From assembly GCF_963678635.1 (NCBI RefSeq), contig NW_026970668.1:1-64000 (forward strand): DNA of 64,000 bases, read 5' to 3'. The notes under the pieces were generated by a model. That model was not told where the DNA came from. It was given only the letters and a program-made list of their open reading frames with translations, and ran no database searches. Made by a program: the position numbers and the translations under genes. Below are positions 38,267-49,092 of the stretch, piece by piece (position 1 is the stretch's first letter; each line of letters opens with the position of its first letter). The DNA comes from Symsagittifera roscoffensis. Taxonomy: Eukaryota; Xenacoelomorpha; Acoela; Convolutidae.

Positions 38267-39491
38267 CGAAATGCTCAATTCATGTTTGGATTTTCTCGAT
38301 CACTAATCGGTATGTTTGGACTGTCCGGTCCAAATTTAGGTTTGTTTCGACCAACTTTTGGTATGTTTGAATTTTATCGAACAATTTTTGGGATGTTTCG
38401 ACTTTCTCGTCCAACAAAAAAATATTTGCCGTTTTTGACCCAGTTCAGATATGTTTAGATTTTTTTGACCAAAATTCAGTATGCTTTGACCCTCTCGACC
38501 GTCTCGTTCGATTTTTTTTAGAGTTTGTTCGACCCCTCATTGATATGTTTCGACTTTTCCGACCAAAAATGAGTACATTTCGACTGTCTCGACACACAAA
38601 ACATTATCTTGCTTTATTGTAGCGGTGGTTGCCCCAAGCAACCTATCAATAGGGGTTTTTTGAACACTTCAAAAGGCTTTTTGAAGAAAAGTTTCTCAAT
38701 GGAAAAATTTCATTCAAATTGTTGGCCACAAATTTTTAATTATTTGATTTAGCACTCCAAAATTTTCAATAACAATCAAATAGCTCATATAGTTAGACAC
38801 TTTCGATTGCGCCTTTATAGAGTTTTTTCTTCTTTTTTGGTACATTTGCTTTGCTACAGTCGATTTGTGGAAACAGTTCCAAAAACTTTTAAAAATTTTT
38901 TTTTTAAAACTCTGCTACGACTGTGCTCGACCTATGTTTCGACAATCTCGACTATCAAATAACATGATTTAATTGACAAAAATTTATGATGCATGCTTTT
39001 CAATCGATTTTTTACTGTGAGAATGCTTGACTTAAAAATAAAATATATGATAAGAACCAGTAAAATCCGAGAACCTGTAAATTCCAACAGAAAATTTTGA
39101 TGTAAAAACTGATATTTGAGGAAAATTTGGTAGATTTCACTTTTTCTTGCCGCAGAAATCCTTAAATCTCCAAAACCTAAAGGACTGCAAGAGTAGGCAA
39201 GTCTTCTCAATTGATTGCTGCAGGTTGTAGTTTTTTTGAGCAAATTTTTTCGCCAATTTTCAGGCTCAATGTAATAAAACAGTTGAAAAAATCAAAAGGC
39301 GCTTGACCTATGCATCGACTGTGTTCAAACTATGTTCAATCTCTCGGCCAAAGTCAGGTATGTTCCGGCTTAGTGCTTGGCCTAAATTTTAGTCGCAACA
39401 CCGCGTATTTTCAATCGCAAAATTGCCCTTGCTCGACTTTCAAGTTTAAAGCATAAGTCGAGCACCTCGACCTGGGTAGCAATTATGTAGC
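38267..39491. repeat. Degenerate ~45-bp minisatellite (unit 4 copy)
   Basis: Near-identical copy of the array at 20,316-21,540, carried by the segmental duplication. Confidence 0.6.
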
Positions 39492-40558
39492 CAATATTTT
39501 GCAAATTTTTTAAATATTTGATACGCAGTTGCATTGTTCAAAAACAAAAATGTCGTTCATAAAATTGTGAGCCAGAAAATTTTACCTAATCTAAAAATTA
39601 AATTTATTACAGTTTTTCAATAAATAATTTAAACCAGGTCATAATCGTCATTGATAGTAAACAATTAAAGACTTGAGTCTTAACTTAGTTTCATTTCAAA
39701 TAAGTTACATGTTAGGTAATATATAAATTGTCATCAATTATATTTTTATATGGTAAGCAAGCAGAAGTTGATCAGAAAATAATACCCTAACACCATTCTA
39801 AAAAGTTATGAGGCAAAATTTTTAATTCAAAGAAAATTTCTCTGGTGTTTTGGCAGGGAAAGAATATTTTTAAAACTAATACATAAAAATTTTATACTTT
39901 TTTGTACTTTTCTGTTGCACAACTGCATTAGCTGATGAGTTTGAGAATTTTTTGAGATCAAAAAATGGCAAACTTTGATTAATAATTTTATTTTTAAAAC
40001 AACTTTTGGAGTATTTTGAACAAAATGATTCAAGTAAACATTACTCCCTATATATCAAATATCTTCAAAGTTGATGATTGTTAATTTTCTATCAATTTGA
40101 AACAGCACATGTTTTTTTGCTTGACTCAATCGGAAAGCAGTGATCACCGGACTAAGTTATGTTGAATTTTAAAAATAAATTTGTTTTGCTCAGTGCGTGA
40201 TCTAGCTGCTTGAATGAATCAAAGCGTAATCCATTGAAAGTATTACAATCACTATCATGCTAGATAATTAGACTGAAACATATTTGCGAAATTTTGGAGC
40301 CACCGTATGATAATTGAAAAAAAAAACACTAGAATTTTGGATGCATCACTGGGTCAGCTGAAAAACTGTTAGCTTTTTCATCGTTGTAAGATTCAAGAAA
40401 CTAGTTTGCCTCAATTTAAGTTCAAAACTAATTCAAAAATACAAAATCAACTTCAATTTTTTTGGTCCAGCTATCAGTTAGATAAGTTAGATATCTATTC
40501 TCTATAAAAATAGAAATGAGTAATCACTGATCTATTTTATGAACAACTTCAATTCAGC

Positions 40559-40976
40559 TTATCAGAAAAATTATTTTGATTCACATCCTGCTTACTGTTT
40601 TCAACGGATAACGCGTTAATTCTTTCTATACTCACTGAGCAAAACAAAAGCTTTGATAAAGCGCACAAACCGAGTCAATGTGCCTCAATTAACTGCTTAT
40701 CATGCCTCAGTTCGTAAAAGAATGGTTTCCAGAGAGTAAGCGCTGATTAAGTAGGGCAGATTACAAGCTGAGCAAAAAAAATAAAGTGAAAGCGCACTCT
40801 GTCGTATTTAATCAGCGCTTAATCTCTTAAACTCATTCTTGAATCAACTGAGGCATGATAAGCAGTCAAGTGAGGCTCGCTTGGTTTTTGCAGCTCATCG
40901 AATTTTTAGCTTTGCTCAACGCAAATTCCGTTGAAAACAGTAAAAGTGAATTGAGTCAGGATAATTTGTCCGATAG
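40559..40976. mobile_element. Foldback / MITE-like inverted repeat (unit 4 copy)
   Basis: Copy of the element at 22,628-23,045 made by the segmental duplication, not by transposition. Confidence 0.6.
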
Positions 40977-41192
40977 AAAACACAGTTAGTTTGACTTCCT
41001 TGAAAAAAAACGGGCACAATTAACTCATGTGAGCATTCTTGTTATTGATGAATGGAACAAATCAGAACGTTTTCTACACAAATGTTTTGGCTGGAATATA
41101 TATTTTTTAAATTAGTTAAAGAGTGTAATGAATTCAAAATGCATTTTTTTTACTATTTGAAACTATTCAAAAAAATCCTAAATCTTAATATA

Positions 41193-42362
41193 CAGCAGAA
41201 GTATTCGATCATCTGTTTATTTTATTCTTTCAATTGGGTACAAATTTGAATAAACAAGACTGCTCGAATCAGGGTGAATTCCTGAACAATCTGACTGCCA
41301 TTTGATGTCTATAATTTAGTTTTTAATAAAATCAATTGAAAAAAATGTATGAATTTTTCAAAAAAAGGGAAGAAATTTGATTTTTTTTTGGATCATTTTT
41401 CAAATACTTCGCTCCATACGCTATGGCAACTGTAAAGTGAGGTTGTTAAGGACAAAAACCGCAATAATAACATCACTTATCTTGCTTCAACTCTTTTTTG
41501 AACGATTTATAAGAGAGTTGTTTTTACAAGGTTTGAATGATTTTAAAAGTTTTTTTGCAACCGAAAATGCTTGGACACTTTATTTGGAATGTCTCTTTTA
41601 CTTCCTTATTGAAATTTTTCTCCATGATTCATTTGAAAAAGTTGTCTTCGGTTCAACCATTTTGTAAAATTCAAAATTTAGCAGTCTTTAAGAGCAGTGT
41701 TTTTTAAAGAGGATTCAGGGATTTGAACCCTCACCAATCAAAGGGTCCCGCTTTGGTGTTATTCTATGACATCCATTTTAGGCCAACCAAACCTTTGGCG
41801 CGAATATATACTTACTTAGAAGGAGAGCGCGTGCCAAAAAACGCAACTTTGTGGTTAAACTTTTCCAAAAAGTGCCTTAAAACGGCATTTTTGAATAGTG
41901 TTTCTAAAACAAGCCTCTGGTGCAAAAAACAGAGTCTTTATTGTGCTCTGAGACCACTCAAAAAAAAATTTGTTCAACCTGAAAAAAGGTCGAAGAATTT
42001 TAGGAAAATTAAATAGAAAATCCGCCCACTCCCCTCGAATAAATCCTAGATCCGCCCTGAAACATATAGAGAAAGGTTTTGTATTGTAACGTTCCAAACT
42101 TTATAATTGACTTAACAAACAAAATAACCGCCTTCTTTTTTTGCAGTTAGCTAATAATATCAGTTATCAGTCCAGAATGAGTTCAAATGGCTTCCCTTTG
42201 CTAGGAAATAGTTTTTATTCACTCGAGTTTGGCCATAAAATTTACAAAACGATCTTGAAGATTCCAAATAATACTTGAATCGACCTCCAATAAGTTTTAT
42301 GCTGTCAAGACCGTTACTAATAAGATATGATCAAATAAACAGATGATCGAATACTTCTGCTG
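41193..42362. mobile_element. Putative Tc1/mariner-like element (unit 4 copy)
   Basis: Copy of the 23,263-24,431 element carried by the segmental duplication, with both inverted ends present. Unit 3 holds only the right part, ending near 35,232. Confidence 0.4.
41711..42059 (-). mobile_element. hAT-like MITE copy A (unit 4)
   Basis: Copy of 23,780-24,128 made by the segmental duplication. Confidence 0.5.
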
Positions 42363-42426
42363 TAAGACCAAATAATACTTGAGTCTACTTTCAATAAGTT
42401 TTATGCTGCCTAATCAGTATATGTTT

Positions 42427-43237
42427 TTATCTTTCATTGTCGAGTTCGCTGATAACTGCTGAACTAGAGTCGATGATGTTAAATGGTAAGGCATACGTTC
42501 TTTGGGACAATATTCGATGAAAAGCATACAATAAAGATGTTCTCGTAGATAAATCTGTCATTAAAAGTTTGAAATCTTCTTTCAGTGCCAACTGATAGAC
42601 ATGGCTTGCAGGGGCGGATCTAGGATTTTCTTGAGGGCGGCGGATGTTCAAAAGTTTGGAGAGTGTTGTCGACCTTTTTTTTAGGTCGACCTATTTGATC
42701 TTTTGAGCTCTTCCAAATCACTATAGACCCCATTGTTACCAACTTTTCAGGGCCGCAGGCAATTTTTTGAAAAAAAAATAGACCAAAAAGGCGTTTTTAG
42801 ACACTTTTTTGAAATGTTGACCAAAAATTGCTGGTTTTCGGCGCGCTCCCCCTCATAATTAGTATATTTTGCCGCTAAAGGCGCCTTTAGAAAAAATTAA
42901 GGGTCAGTCTGCAAAAAAACACACAGTAAAAAGGGGGGAAACTTTGGGTCCACAAGGCGTCGAATCCCTGAGGGGGTATCCGCTACTCCACCCAAATCTG
43001 GTGGTGATGGCTTGGTATCAAAATATTTGTAACATAATTGTCCTGACTAATCAGCACATTGATAATTTTAAGCAAATTGAACTTGCGTTTGTTGCTCAAG
43101 ATTAGACTATGCTTTCGGAGTTGGAATAAGTTTCTGTTTTGACTTAAAGTGTATTGATTGACCTGTTCTTTCCATTTTAACAAAAAATATATCAAAAAAT
43201 TGTGAAAATAACCTGCACGAATAATGGTTGAGCAACA
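42427..43237 (-). pseudogene. Fossil Polinton ATPase (unit 4 copy)
   Basis: Copy of the 24,496-25,305 fossil made by the segmental duplication. The full Polinton begins about 340 bp to the right. Confidence 0.7.
42609..43006 (+). mobile_element. hAT-like MITE copy B (unit 4)
   Basis: Copy of 24,678-25,074, with its 8-bp flanks, made by the segmental duplication. Confidence 0.8.
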
Positions 43238-43566
43238 AACAAACAATCGATTAAGTTTAGAAAAAAGTAATTTTTGTTTATTGATTTCTAAATTATCACC
43301 CAGATTTCATCATAATTTGCTCTAGTCATTAAAACAAGACTGCTTCAGGGCAAAGCACAAAATATATACCACGGCTTTTTAAACCCCCATAAATAAAAAA
43401 AAATGTATAACTTTTTCGGCATTTGAGCTTCAGACAAGAATAGTTTTCAATTGAGTTTGAAATTTTTTGTCAAAACTTGCTATTTAAAAAGTTGAATATT
43501 CTTAGAACAAAAACGTTGGAGCACAAATATTCCATCACATTCTTCAAAATTCGAAACAACAACTAG

Positions 43567-43572
43567 CAGGCA
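43567..43572. repeat. Target-site duplication, left (CAGGCA)
   Basis: Six bases directly outside the left terminal repeat, identical to those outside the right end. Copies also precede the three left-end fragments. Confidence 0.95.
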
Positions 43573-43833
43573 AGTAGTATGCATATAGTGCGTTAGGATC
43601 GGGGGGGGGGGTTGTCATACATGGATGACCATTAGGTATAAATCATAATGGTCACCATGTATTAAATGATCAGCAATGGTCACCATGTAATAATCCTAAT
43701 TGTCACCATGTATAATTTTATACCTAATGGTCACTATGTAATAATCCTAATTGTCACCATGTATAGTTTTATACCTAATAGTCCTCATGTAAAACTTCGG
43801 TATATTATTGAGTATTCCCACTGAACGTTGTGG
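43573..43833 (+). repeat. Polinton left terminal inverted repeat
   Basis: A 261-bp repeat matching the complement of 63,151-63,366. It contains an 11-base G tract and a run of TGGTCACCATGTA-like motifs. A 51-bp segment (core TAATTGTCACCATG) is present twice here but once in the right repeat. In protein-primed elements the terminal repeats are expected to act as replication origins. Confidence 0.93.
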
Positions 43834-44735
43834 AAACGGGAATGGAATTAGGTTTTGGTCGGTGCATGTTTTCCCTTCTAAAGTTTGGGGGTATTGATTT
43901 GTTTACATGTAAAATGGCGTTATATACCTATTATATGCGACCAAACTATATGGTATATAGGAAAGCACAAGATTTTGGCAGCGTAGCTTAACTGTTGCCT
44001 GCGGTGACCGATTTCCTTCAAAAATGCATGTTTTATTGCTGAATCTCGAAGAAAGGAAAATTCGTCAAGTGCGGCGGCCGCCACCTCTATTTAGGCAAAA
44101 ATTAATAATCAATTTGACCAAAATAAGAATGAAAAATTACTTTAAGCCAAATGAAGCTAAAAAATAAGGAAAAATTACGAAACACTGAAAACTCTAAAAT
44201 AATGAAATTGGCTTGAAAATTTCAACATTTCCATTTTCGGTGTCTACAGGAGACTGAAAAATAAACGTCTGAAACCTATGACAAAAGCTTTGATTTTATA
44301 GAAAGATTGAAAGAGCTAAAAGGTTGAAGTGTCTAAAGATCTTGAAAAACGAGAACACTGATGAAAGCCAAAAGTGCCCATTAATTTTGCTGCAATCATT
44401 TCTAAGACTTGTACCTAACTTGTTACTATAAAATTGAAGTGGAACAAAATTTCTTGGGGTCCGAGTAGAGGAAAACGCATGGCGCTCGACTCTCAGCCGA
44501 AAGGCGGCGTTTCGAAACCCGTCCGGAAATTGTACTGAAAGGAGGCAACAGTTGCTGGTATGGTGATATCCCCCCATAGATCGATTTTGTACTTTTTTTC
44601 TCACTTTGATAAAAAGCTTAACTTCTCGAATTACTGCTATTCAGTTAACAATTGGGTAAAATTTCAATTACTAAAAGAATGTATTGTTCAAAATTAAATT
44701 GTAAAATGTATAAATCAACCATAATAAATGGTTAG
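43834..44735. other. Polinton left subterminal noncoding arm
   Basis: About 0.9 kb without a credible gene. A 102-codon minus-strand frame (44,296-44,604) overlaps the tRNA-like sequence and has no recognisable domain, so I do not call it. Copies of this arm occur in the three left-end fragments. Confidence 0.6.
44452..44528 (+). other. tRNA-like sequence (relic or SINE head)
   Basis: Contains an A-box-like GTCCGAGTAGAGG, an anticodon-loop-like CTCTCAG (T33 and A37 positions fit, anticodon CTC), and a B-box-like GTTTCGAAACC at tRNA-like spacing. Stems pair only partly, so it is not a functional tRNA by eye. A T7 run about 70 bp downstream (near 44,591) could end a Pol III transcript, so a tRNA-derived SINE is possible. 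Copies lie at about 26,516, 33,669 and 37,321. Confidence 0.35.
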
Positions 44736-45266
44736 TTAATGGGTAAGCATGTGAGTTAGGAAACGTTTCAAAACATGATCAGTTATGTAAACAAAATCAG
44801 AAGCATCACCAATAAACTTTTTATCAAAAATCAAATGTGCAATATAAATACAAAAAGAACCGCACATGGTAGAGTTTGAGTCTTGCATGGGAAAGTTTGT
44901 CATCAATTCAGTCACCTGATGAAAATTCTCGTTCAATCGTTTATACAGATTGGTGTACTGCCAAAGAGGAAGACCGAGAGGATCAGCGAAGTATAAAACA
45001 TTTCTTCTGTTGCATATCACAATCCAATGTGTCCCCGGAGAATCTGATTTTGAAGTGTTCACAATCATAAAGATATTGTTTGGGATGAGAGGTGGAAAAT
45101 TGTCGGCTGCAATTACTCCAAAAAACTTATATTTCAGATGTTTACAATTCTGAATGAGGTCCTGCAACTGGGTTTCATCCATTTTCAGACTGTCGAAATG
45201 GGAAGGACGTTCTTTGTAACTTTGCGGTTGGAGGTAATAAATACATTGGATGAGCGTATACCCCAA
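44736..45266 (-). CDS. Polinton adenain-like cysteine protease
   Basis: A 176-residue protein of the adenovirus protease (C5, Ulp1-like) family, which matures capsid proteins during virion assembly. GTHWIVICN carries the catalytic His, YFADPLGLP the acidic residue of the family, and MQDSNSTMCGSFC the Gln and the nucleophilic Cys in the usual order. The length is close to the family norm and the frame is open throughout. It is the first gene inside the left end, transcribed toward it, and its start lies at the 3' end of the capsid gene, the usual Polinton neighbourhood. A duplicated copy lies at 33,953-34,483. Confidence 0.88.
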   Translation of the reverse strand: MGYTLIQCIYYLQPQSYKERPSHFDSLKMDETQLQDLIQNCKHLKYKFFGVIAADNFPPLIPNNIFMIVNTSKSDSPGTHWIVICNRRNVLYFADPLGLPLWQYTNLYKRLNENFHQVTELMTNFPMQDSNSTMCGSFCIYIAHLIFDKKFIGDASDFVYITDHVLKRFLTHMLTH

Positions 45267-46491
45267 ACAAAAATTTCCAGGTTTGCTGTCAAAGCGTTTG
45301 AGAATTGAAGATCGAGTGAAACTGAGCAGTTAGTAAGTTCTGGATGCAAGAAGTCATGAGCTGCCTGCTGTGTGCTAGTGAGATCAAAACACATAATAAA
45401 GTGCTGTTGGTAGTTATCCAGAGTGATTCCCAGCCCGCAGTGCAACAAACCCAGCGCTGATAGTTGTTGAAGAAGAGACGTTTATGATCTTGTGTACTCA
45501 TTGGTGTACTTGCTATTGGTAAACCATTTCGTCTCAAAGTAACTTGCTCCAATCCAAATTTTTGATAATGAAAAGGATTTGTTCGGTTTGTTCCTAGAAA
45601 TGCATTATTTGTGTTCAATGCTATGATAATTTGTCTCACCGGTTCACGAGCAAAAATATCTTCCTGTTGCCAGCTGCGCTGACCAGCTGTTGCAAGAAAT
45701 GTTTTTGTAATTTCTTCTTGATATGGGTAGTTCGCAGGAGTTTTGAGCAAAGTTGATTCAATGGCAGAGAGCACATGGTCAGTCACAGTCATTTTTCAAA
45801 CATATAGATTCGCTTCGAGTATTTGCAGCTTGTAATGCTTGGCAGCATCTTCCGATATAATGAGAAAGTCTTCATGAGAACGTCTGTAGGAAAGTCTGAG
45901 GGTAACACCGCTCAACAAATGCTTGTCACATGTGAAAAAATCAACTCCAGCGGGTCCATAGAACTAAATTTCCCTCGATTCACGGACCAGTTCTCGTTGA
46001 GATGTGAAATCAGCTGCATCTATTGCAGCGGGATTGTTTTCAAAACGATATCCCTGACACTTAAGCCATGAGTCCTTGGCTCCTTTGCTGTTAGAAAATT
46101 CTGTTCCAATAAAGCTTTTATGCGCAAAATTACTATTGGCATTTGAGATTTTGAGTCCATTAGCAGAGAGGGTACAGTCAGAGAAAAGGGAATACAGGGA
46201 GTTGTTTACGAGGAACGGTGAATCAGACACAGTAGGATCAGTGTTGTCGTATCGCAGATCAGCTCCATTTGATTGCGTTACTTTGCATCGTATTTTCAAA
46301 TAAATTTTTTGCAGGTCAACAAAATTATTACGGTCACCGGTGATTTCAAATTCAAGCATTGGTCCATTAGGTGAATAGACAGGTCCAATTTTTTGATCAA
46401 AAGCGTTTTCAAAAGTAATCAAAAGAGGTTGTTTTTCAAACAAATCCAGAGAGCTATGGGTAGCTTCATTGGGTAACAAATTAGCGATCAT
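45185..46491 (-). pseudogene. Polinton major capsid protein (broken)
   Basis: Double jelly-roll, hexon-like major capsid protein. The N-terminal part has the typical GPVYSPNGPMLEFEITGDR stretch, and the C-terminal part has a FDLTSTQQAAHDF and FVWGIRSSNVFITSN stretch; both fit Polinton capsid proteins in content and order. The gene sits between the protease and the basic core gene, overlapping the latter by about 11 bp. It is broken, with two or three breaks. The older capsid fossil at 11.6-12.75 kb is a distant relative. Confidence 0.8.
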
Positions 46492-46903
46492 TTTTTATGT
46501 TTGAGAAAAAATCTGCTCGACTTCTCACTGGTCTGGTTTTTCTTCGAATGGTTGTTTTTCTTTTTCGAGCCCCTACTGACCTTCTTCTTCGTAATCCATT
46601 CATTGGTGTCTTTCGACGACGACGTCTACCACCACCGAGTTGTTTTCTTGCAGTTTTTGTGACAATGTTTTTCAATGCTTGTTTAGGAGACTTCTTTTTC
46701 ATAGCGACATCAATTAGTTCTGGCGCTGCACTCATCAAAAGTTCTCTGCCCAGTTTTTTTGCAGCCGGTAGAATAACCCGTCGTGCAAACGGTATAGCAA
46801 CACGACCAATACCAGCAGCCAAAGCCCCAAATCCACTGCCGCGTTGTCGGTAGTGTCCAGAGAAATGAGGAAGTGAAGCTTGCTTTGCATAATATTGTTC
46901 CAT
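46481..46903 (-). CDS. Polinton basic core protein (adenovirus pX/pVI-like)
   Basis: A 140-residue basic protein. Residues ~22-55 form a Gly/Ala-rich, amphipathic stretch (GSGFGALAAGIGRVAIPF), and residues ~85-130 are Arg/Lys-rich with GGGRRRRRK and RKRKTTIRRK runs. This layout resembles the small core proteins of adintoviruses and Polintons, likened to adenovirus pX and the membrane-active helix of pVI. It probably binds DNA inside the capsid or helps membrane passage. It overlaps the capsid gene start by 11 bp and follows the penton gene closely. The open frame looks whole. The family assignment rests on composition and position, not on conserved residues. Confidence 0.6.
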   Translation of the reverse strand: MEQYYAKQASLPHFSGHYRQRGSGFGALAAGIGRVAIPFARRVILPAAKKLGRELLMSAAPELIDVAMKKKSPKQALKNIVTKTARKQLGGGRRRRRKTPMNGLRRRRSVGARKRKTTIRRKTRPVRSRADFFSNIKNDR

Positions 46904-46909
46904 TGGTTT

Positions 46910-47806
46910 TCAATCAAAGCGCTTGAATTTTAGAGTCAACACAACTTTACCAGTTCCTGCAAAGGGCACTAGTCTTCCAGTTTCTGTGCGCAACTGTACC
47001 GATATTGATTGTACAGATGAAGTGAATAACTTTTTGTAGTCTAAATTAGTGAAGTTTTTTCGATGATTAGGTTCAATGCTGCAGGCACTACCGTTTTTGA
47101 TCCGTCTATTTGAATCAATGACGCGTAACAATGGGGCCTTTGCATCACCAACAGTTTGGTATTGAATAATGTCAATATAGACAAAAATTAGACTTGTCCC
47201 ACTTGATAAGTCTTATGGGAAATGAGATTCGTACAGTTCGTTTCCCTCATAAGATGCATCGAAGGAGGGTATCATTTTGTAACCAATGTGATATTCACCG
47301 TTCTCATCAAGCTTTGCATTGTAGCCTAACAGACTGGGTATTTGGGGACTTGGGAATGAGATTCCTTCATTTGCGTTCATCCAAATGCTCATGCTATTCG
47401 TGGTTTCTTGAGGACTCGCATCAAAATGAATTTTGTCTTTGAGTTTTGTTTTTATCTCATTAATCAATTGTTCTATAAAAGTGTACTCTCCTGATTTGAT
47501 AAAAATTTTTTCGCCATAGTAGGGTCTGGAAATTGTATTCCGATTGCCAGCGTTGGATTTACTGGCTACTACTTCGGATGCTCTGAAGTACGTAAATTCC
47601 TCATCAGTAACATTGTTTAATTTTGTGGGGAAAATTATTTCTGAGAGAGCAACTCTCCAATCTCCGTCTAAAGCTATTTCTTCTTTACAAAAATTTCTAA
47701 AACTGGCCAAAGTGTTGTCTGGGAAAAAATCTATTGATGCTGTTGAAATCAAATGTACAGTAAACTCATCACTGCCCATTTTCGTTATAATCAGCTTTGT
47801 TTCCAA
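46910..47806 (-). pseudogene. Polinton penton-like minor capsid protein (broken)
   Basis: The N-terminal part (starting METKLIITKMGSDEFTVHL) has the FFPDNTLASFRNF and GDWRVALSEIIFPTKLN motifs of Polinton penton (single jelly-roll, vertex) proteins. The far end has VQLRTETGRLVPFAGTGKVV, typical of their C-terminus. It lies between integrase and core genes. The region has about one or two breaks and its 5' part is included in a 0.92-kb tandem duplication, so a second N-terminal copy lies at 48.2-48.7 kb. Confidence 0.7.
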
Positions 47807-49092
47807 TTAAACTAAGTTCTTTTTCATAAAAATTTCCGCTGATTTCTTCCTTTTCCGCATCAATGAGACTGTATGTTGGAGGATTTACAGTAGGAATGGC
47901 AACTATTTCAAAAACTTCGTCTGTAAAAATCTGCTTGTAACCTTTTCTAAAAGGCAAGTCAGTCTTCGCTATTCGCACATAGTCACCAACATAAAATTTT
48001 GGTTTCTGTACCAACTTCGATGAACTGTTTGCAATTAATGAAACTAAAGCAGGTACATGTTTTCTTGTGACCTTGTTTGGAGCCAATTTTGTTACTCTAT
48101 TAACGCGTGAGTTAATCGTTTGAACAAAACTTTGTAATTTTTCAATATAACTGTAAGTCCATTCAAACTCATAAGATGCATCGAAGGAGGGTATCATTTT
48201 GTAACCAATGTGATATTCACCGTTCTCATCAAGCTTTGCATTGTAGCCTAACAGACTGGGTATTTGGGGACTTGGGAATGAGATTCCTTCATTTGCGTTC
48301 ATCCAAATGCTCATGCTATTCGTGGTTTCTTGAGGACTCGCATCAAAATGAATTTTGTCTTTGAGTTTTGTTTTTATCTCATTAATCAATTGTTCTATAA
48401 AAGTGTACTCTCCTGATTTGATAAAAACTTTTTCGCCATAGTAGGGTCTGGAAATTGTATTCCGATTGCCAGCGTTGGATTTACTGGCTACTACTTCGGA
48501 TGCTCTGAAGTACGTAAATTCCTCATCAGTAACATTGTTTAATTTTGTGGGGAAAATTATTTCTGAGAGAGCAACTCTCCAATCTCCGTCTAAAGCTATT
48601 TCTTCTTTACAAAAATTTCTAAAACTGGCCAAAGTGTTGTCTGGGAAAAAATCTATTGATGCTGTTGAAATCAAATGTACAGTAAACTCATCACTGCCCA
48701 TTTTCGTTATAATCAGCTTTGTTTCCAATTAAACTAAGTTCTTTTTCATAAAAATTTCCGCTGATTTCTTCCTTTTCCGCATCAATGAGACTGTATGTTG
48801 GAGGGTTTACAGTAGGAATGGCAACTATTTCAAAAACTTCGTCTGTAAAAATCTGCTTGTAACCTTTTCTAAAAGGCAAGTCAGTCTTCGCTATTCGCAC
48901 ATAGTCACCAACATAAAATTTTGGTTTCTGTACCAACTTCGATGAACTGTTTGCAATTAATGAAACTAAAGCAGGTACATGTTTTCTTGTGACCTTGTTT
49001 GGAGCCAATTTTGTTACTCTATTAACGCGTGAGTTAATGGTTTGAACAAAACTTTGTAATTTTTCAATATAACTGTAAGTCCATTCAAACTC
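47249..49092. repeat. 0.92-kb tandem duplication inside the Polinton
   Basis: Units 47,249-48,170 and 48,171-49,092 are almost identical (a handful of base differences). Each holds the end of the integrase gene and most of the penton-like gene. The joint shares CTC between the two parents. One result is a 319-codon frame (47,769-48,728) with a penton-like start and an integrase-like end, which I read as a by-product of the duplication. Confidence 0.93.

Larger units (their letters stand above)
37654..43572. repeat. Segmental duplication unit 4, left flank of Polinton
   Basis: Third complete copy of the host segment. It is followed directly by the full Polinton and therefore represents the original left flank or a copy of it. 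Relative to unit 1 it lacks about 20 bp near 39,854. It ends with the target-site copy CAGGCA. Confidence 0.93.

Noticed and set aside
43573-43833. Terminal repeat motifs as a CRISPR array
   Set aside because: Units are short, irregular and palindromic with no unique spacers, and the genome is eukaryotic.
44296-44604. 102-codon minus-strand frame in the Polinton left arm, present four times
   Set aside because: It overlaps the tRNA-like sequence, has no domain, and its repetition comes from the segmental duplication.
47769-48728. 319-codon frame with penton-like start and integrase-like end as a novel fusion gene
   Set aside because: It is best explained as a by-product of the 0.92-kb tandem duplication.
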